A stretch of DNA of 54,525 nt from an uncultured Alphaproteobacteria bacterium (GTDB lineage Bacteria; Pseudomonadota; Alphaproteobacteria; Rhizobiales; Aestuariivirgaceae), in the NCBI GenBank assembly GCA_937873445.1, contig CALMWF010000007.1, positions 1-54,525 on the forward strand, written 5' to 3'. Both the position numbers and the translations under genes were made by a program. The notes under the pieces were generated by a model. That model saw only the letters and a program-made list of their open reading frames with translations. It was not told the origin of the DNA and searched no databases. Of the stretch, positions 51,682 to 54,525 are shown piece after piece; within the stretch, counting starts at the first letter, position 1; each line of letters starts with the position of its first letter.

Positions 51682-51749
51682 GAGTCACTTTGACTCACAT
51701 TTGACCTGCATTTTGCCGGTTTGGTTAGGCGGTGTTAACCAATTGTTAG
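51682..51749 (+). promoter_or_regulatory. GANTC pair and CtrA-like full site upstream of ftsZ
   Basis: The 226-base gap before ftsZ holds GAGTC (51682-51686) and GACTC (51692-51696), which together form the inverted repeat TGAGTC-ACTTT-GACTCA, and TTAA-CCAATTG-TTAG (51735-51749), one base from the CtrA consensus TTAA-N7-TTAA. A further TTAACC lies at 51777-51782. GANTC is the target of the alphaproteobacterial methylase CcrM. In Caulobacter the ftsZ promoter is controlled by CtrA and by GANTC methylation through GcrA. Confidence 0.6.
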
Positions 51750-51799
51750 AGTTTGGGTAAGAAAACTCAACGCGGGTTAACCTTTTCGCGGGCCGCGCC

Positions 51800-53272
51800 A
51801 TGACCATTAATCTTGCTGTTCCCAATCTCCACGAGCTCAAACCACGCATCACCGTGTTTGGTGTCGGGGGAGCGGGCGGCAATGCCGTCAACAACATGAT
51901 CGAAAGCCGCCTCGAAGGGGTGGAATTCGTGGTCGCCAACACCGATGCGCAGGCGCTGCTGCAATCGGCGGCGCAGCGCCGCATCCAGATGGGCTCGGCC
52001 CTGACGCAGGGTCTGGGCGCCGGTTCCCACCCGCAGGTGGGGGCCGCGGCGGCCGAGGAGGCGCTGCCGGAAATTCTCGACCATCTGGCGGGGGCGCATA
52101 TGTGCTTCATCACCGCCGGCATGGGCGGCGGCACCGGCACCGGGGCAGCCCCGGTCATTGCCCGGGCCGCCAAGGAGCAGGGCATTCTCACCGTCGGCGT
52201 GGTCACCAAGCCGTTCCACTTCGAGGGCGTGCGCCGCATGGCCACCGCCGAACGCGGCATCGAACAGCTGGCGCAGTTCGTTGACACGCTCATCGTCATT
52301 CCCAACCAGAACCTGTTCCGCGTCGCCAATGAGAAGACCACCTTCGCGGCGGCCTTCGCCATGGCCGACCAGGTGCTCTATTCCGGCGTGGCCTCCATCA
52401 CCGAACTGATGACCAAGGAAGGCCTGATCAATCTCGACTTCGCTGACGTCCGCGCCATCATGAGCGAGATGGGCAAGGCGATGATGGGCACCGGCGAAGC
52501 CTCGGGCGAGAAGCGCGCCATCGAAGCCGCCGAAGCCGCCATTTCCAATCCGCTGCTTGACGATGTGTCGATGCGCGGCGCGCGCGGCCTGCTCATTTCC
52601 ATCGCCGGCGGCCCCGATCTCACCCTTTACGAGGTGGACGAAGCTGCAACCCGCATCCGCGAAGAAGTGGATCCGGAAGCCAACATCATTCTCGGCGCCA
52701 CCTTTGATGACTCCCTTGAAGGCACCATGCGCGTGTCGGTGGTAGCCACCGGCCTGATGCAGGAGCGCGCCGCATTGCCCGCGCCGGAAGCGGAAGAAAA
52801 GCCCGCCCCGGTGCAGAAGGTGGTGACGCCAGCCCCCATGGCCGCACGCGTAGCGCCGCCCGCGCCGCCGGCCCCTGAAGTGGTGCATGAGGACATGATG
52901 GCCGAGGTGCCGCCGCCCGCCGTGGTGCGCCCCGCCGCAACCGCTGCCAAGGCGCAGCCGCGCATGCCGGCGCTGGAAGACTTCCCGCCCATTGCCCAGC
53001 AGCAGATTGCCCGCCAGCACAACCGCATTGAGCAGATTGCCAGCGGCGCCACCAAGAAGAAGATGGGCCTGTTCGAACGGCTGGCCCAGGTGGGCCTGGG
53101 CCGCCGCGAAGACCCGGTGCTGGCGCCCAAGGAACCCACCATTGCTCCGCGGGGCGAGGCCAAGGTCATTCCGGCCAAGCCGCGCCAGCCGGAACTGCCG
53201 CAAATCCACGATCACGCGCTGGATGACGACAATCTGGCCATTCCGGCCTTCCTGCGCCGCGCCAGCAACTGA
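51800..53272 (+). CDS. ftsZ: cell division GTPase FtsZ
   Basis: A 490-residue tubulin-like GTPase forming the Z ring. N-terminal [13 protein letters not shown] and the tubulin signature G-G-G-T-G-T-G at 109-115; the catalytic T7 loop is N-L-D-F-A-D-V-R. A long Ala/Pro-rich linker (about residues 320-470) separates the core from the C-terminal peptide [13 protein letters not shown], which binds FtsA and other partners. The linker length is typical for alphaproteobacteria. A strong terminator follows. Confidence 0.98.
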   Translation: MTINLAVPNLHELKPRITVFGVGGAGGNAVNNMIESRLEGVEFVVANTDAQALLQSAAQRRIQMGSALTQGLGAGSHPQVGAAAAEEALPEILDHLAGAHMCFITAGMGGGTGTGAAPVIARAAKEQGILTVGVVTKPFHFEGVRRMATAERGIEQLAQFVDTLIVIPNQNLFRVANEKTTFAAAFAMADQVLYSGVASITELMTKEGLINLDFADVRAIMSEMGKAMMGTGEASGEKRAIEAAEAAISNPLLDDVSMRGARGLLISIAGGPDLTLYEVDEAATRIREEVDPEANIILGATFDDSLEGTMRVSVVATGLMQERAALPAPEAEEKPAPVQKVVTPAPMAARVAPPAPPAPEVVHEDMMAEVPPPAVVRPAATAAKAQPRMPALEDFPPIAQQQIARQHNRIEQIASGATKKKMGLFERLAQVGLGRREDPVLAPKEPTIAPRGEAKVIPAKPRQPELPQIHDHALDDDNLAIPAFLRRASN

Positions 53273-53299
53273 GTTCTGTCACCCTGTCTCACTCTCCAG

Positions 53300-53329
53300 C
53301 CCGGCGGCCACACTTCCGCCGGGTTTTTT
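53300..53329 (+). terminator. rho-independent terminator after ftsZ
   Basis: CCCGGCGG / CCGCCGGG form a perfect 8-bp stem with an 8-base loop, followed by six T. It closes the dcw cluster and separates it from bamD. Confidence 0.93.
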
Positions 53330-53427
53330 GCGTCTTTCAGGCCATGGCACGGAGCAATGGCAGCCCGGGCTTTTCCCCTTGTCCCGGCTGGGCTAGAAGG
53401 GGGTTTCACAGCAGCGGAAGCGGGTTC

Positions 53428-54351
53428 ATGCAGTCAGGTTCGGTCCATCATCGCCGCAGGGTTTCCCTGGGCTGGCGCGCAGCGGTGGCGGGGCTGGCGG
53501 CCCTCATGCTGGCCGGTTGCTCCAATCCGCTGAAGGGCATGCTGGACAGCGGTGACGACACCATGGCCGCCTCGGCCGGCGGCGCACTGGCGCCCGACAT
53601 GGGAACGGCCAATGACGGGGCGGCGGTGGCCCGCCTCTACAATGACGGTCTTTCCGAAATGAACAGCGGTTCCTACAAGCAGGCGGCCAAGAAATTCGCC
53701 GAGGTGGAACGCAAATATCCCTATTCGCAATGGGCCACCAAGGCACTGCTGATGCAGGCCTATGCCAATTATCAGCGCAACGCCTATGACGATGCCATCA
53801 ATGCCGGACAACGCTTCATCTCGCTGCATCCCGGCCACAAGGATACGCCCTACGCCTATTATCTGGTGGCCATTTCCAATTACGAACAGATCAACGACGT
53901 GAAGCGCGACCAGTCGCAGACCCAGAAGGCGCTGGACGCGCTGGACGAGGTGCAGAGCCGCTTCCCGCAGTCGCCCTATGCCGCGGATGCGGCGCGCAAG
54001 GCGGCGGTGGCGCGCGATCACCTGGCCGGCAAGGAAATGGAAGTGGGCCGCTATTACGTGAAGCGCGGCGACTATCTGGCGGGCATCAACCGCTTCAAGA
54101 ACGTGGTGACCAACTATCAGACCACCAGCCACACGCCGGAGGCGCTCTACCGCCTGACCGAATCCTATACGGCGCTGGGGGTTTCCTCCGAGGCGCAGAC
54201 GGCGGCGGCGGTGCTGGGCCACAATTATCCCAACAGCGAATGGTATCACGACGCCTATAATCTGGTGGCCAATGGCGGGCAGGCACCGGTTGAAAACAAG
54301 GCGTCGTGGATTTCCAAGGCGTTCCGGTCGCTCAACCCATTGGCTAATTGA
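53428..54351 (+). CDS. bamD: outer membrane protein assembly factor BamD
   Basis: A 307-residue lipoprotein of the BAM complex (old name ComL). The signal ends in the lipobox L-M-L-A-G-C; the mature part is a stack of five TPR-like repeats (Y-N-D-G-L-S-E-M-N-S-G-S-Y-K-Q-A-A-K-K-F-A-E-V-E-R-K-Y-P-Y-S-Q-W, A-D-A-A-R-K, Y-Y-V-K-R-G-D-Y-L-A-G-I-N-R-F). It helps BamA insert beta-barrel proteins. ATG 53428 places the signal peptide properly; upstream codons in frame are not conserved. The stop codon is the first part of the downstream repeat. Confidence 0.96.
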   Translation: MQSGSVHHRRRVSLGWRAAVAGLAALMLAGCSNPLKGMLDSGDDTMAASAGGALAPDMGTANDGAAVARLYNDGLSEMNSGSYKQAAKKFAEVERKYPYSQWATKALLMQAYANYQRNAYDDAINAGQRFISLHPGHKDTPYAYYLVAISNYEQINDVKRDQSQTQKALDALDEVQSRFPQSPYAADAARKAAVARDHLAGKEMEVGRYYVKRGDYLAGINRFKNVVTNYQTTSHTPEALYRLTESYTALGVSSEAQTAAAVLGHNYPNSEWYHDAYNLVANGGQAPVENKASWISKAFRSLNPLAN

Positions 54352-54427
54352 TGCCCATCACCTGATCCCAAAAGTGCGTGGCACTTTTGGGGGTGATGTG
54401 TTGATGCCCATCACCTTATCCCAAAAG
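54348..54427. repeat. REP-like intergenic palindromic repeat, two copies
   Basis: TTGATGCCCATCACCTGATC continued by CCAAAAG (27 bases) occurs at 54348-54374 and, with one change, at 54401-54427. The first copy forms a strong hairpin: CCCAAAAGTGC / GCACTTTTGGG around GTG, extended by CATCACC / GGTGATG (54356-54398). The second copy keeps the left arm but the right arm has decayed. Such AAAAGTG palindromes are common between genes in Hyphomicrobiales. Confidence 0.8.
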
Positions 54428-54525
54428 CGTCACGCAGTTTTCGTTCAGGGGGCATCCATAGTGATGGCAAGCCCATAAGTTCCCCTTTTGTTCAAGGCGA
54501 TGGCGGGCTATAAGGCGGCATGCTG

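Noticed and set aside
54520-54525. Possible recN start (ATGCTG after AAGGCGGC) at the right edge
   Set aside because: recN often follows bamD and begins M-L, but two codons cannot support a gene call.

Overview
The window is a GC-rich bacterial chromosome segment, most likely from an alphaproteobacterium of or near the order Hyphomicrobiales. This rests on established knowledge of the group: the amidase gene, rnpB and the cell-division/cell-wall (dcw) cluster lie side by side, ftsZ ends in the alphaproteobacterial [13 protein letters not shown] tail, and GANTC and TTAACC motifs sit upstream of division genes. No transposase, integrase, phage gene or CRISPR array was seen.

Layout. 1-8.9 kb: the 3' end of rpoD, then housekeeping genes: a TetR regulator coupled to a small membrane protein, a Crp/Fnr regulator, a DUF2147-like secreted protein, YjbQ, an HlyU-like protein, a nitrilase-family amidohydrolase, a beta carbonic anhydrase, a SIMPL protein, AMP nucleosidase, a CAU-anticodon tRNA (probably tRNA-Ile2) and a TehA/SLAC1-type transporter. 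9-20 kb: the accessory-looking part. A nucleotide-sugar dehydrogenase is divergent from an overlapping three-gene operon: a NodC/hyaluronan-synthase-like glycosyltransferase, an inner-membrane coiled-coil protein with a degenerate receiver domain, and a TolC-like lipoprotein. Next come a large RTX repeat protein and a hybrid histidine kinase. I read this as a synthase-dependent polysaccharide production and export module. 20-34.8 kb: mixed core genes (GNAT, TerC, ettA, a lipid kinase, DUF2062, ung, tam, a GST, metF with an ArsR-methyltransferase fusion, two MlaC-like Tat substrates, an extensin-like lipoprotein, a META-domain protein, a DjlA-like co-chaperone, an amidase and a DUF4112 protein).

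34.8-54.5 kb: RNase P RNA with a readable promoter, then the dcw cluster rsmH-ftsL-ftsI-murE-murF-mraY-murD-ftsW-murG-murC-murB-ddl-ftsQ-ftsA-ftsZ, tightly packed and often with overlapping stops and starts, followed by bamD. The cluster makes the soluble and lipid-linked peptidoglycan precursors and the divisome that uses them. mraZ is missing between rnpB and rsmH, and lpxC is missing between ftsZ and bamD. Both the rsmH and the ftsZ upstream regions carry the shared motif TTAACCA(A/G)TTGTT plus GANTC sites, which suggests CtrA/CcrM-type cell-cycle control of both ends of the cluster.
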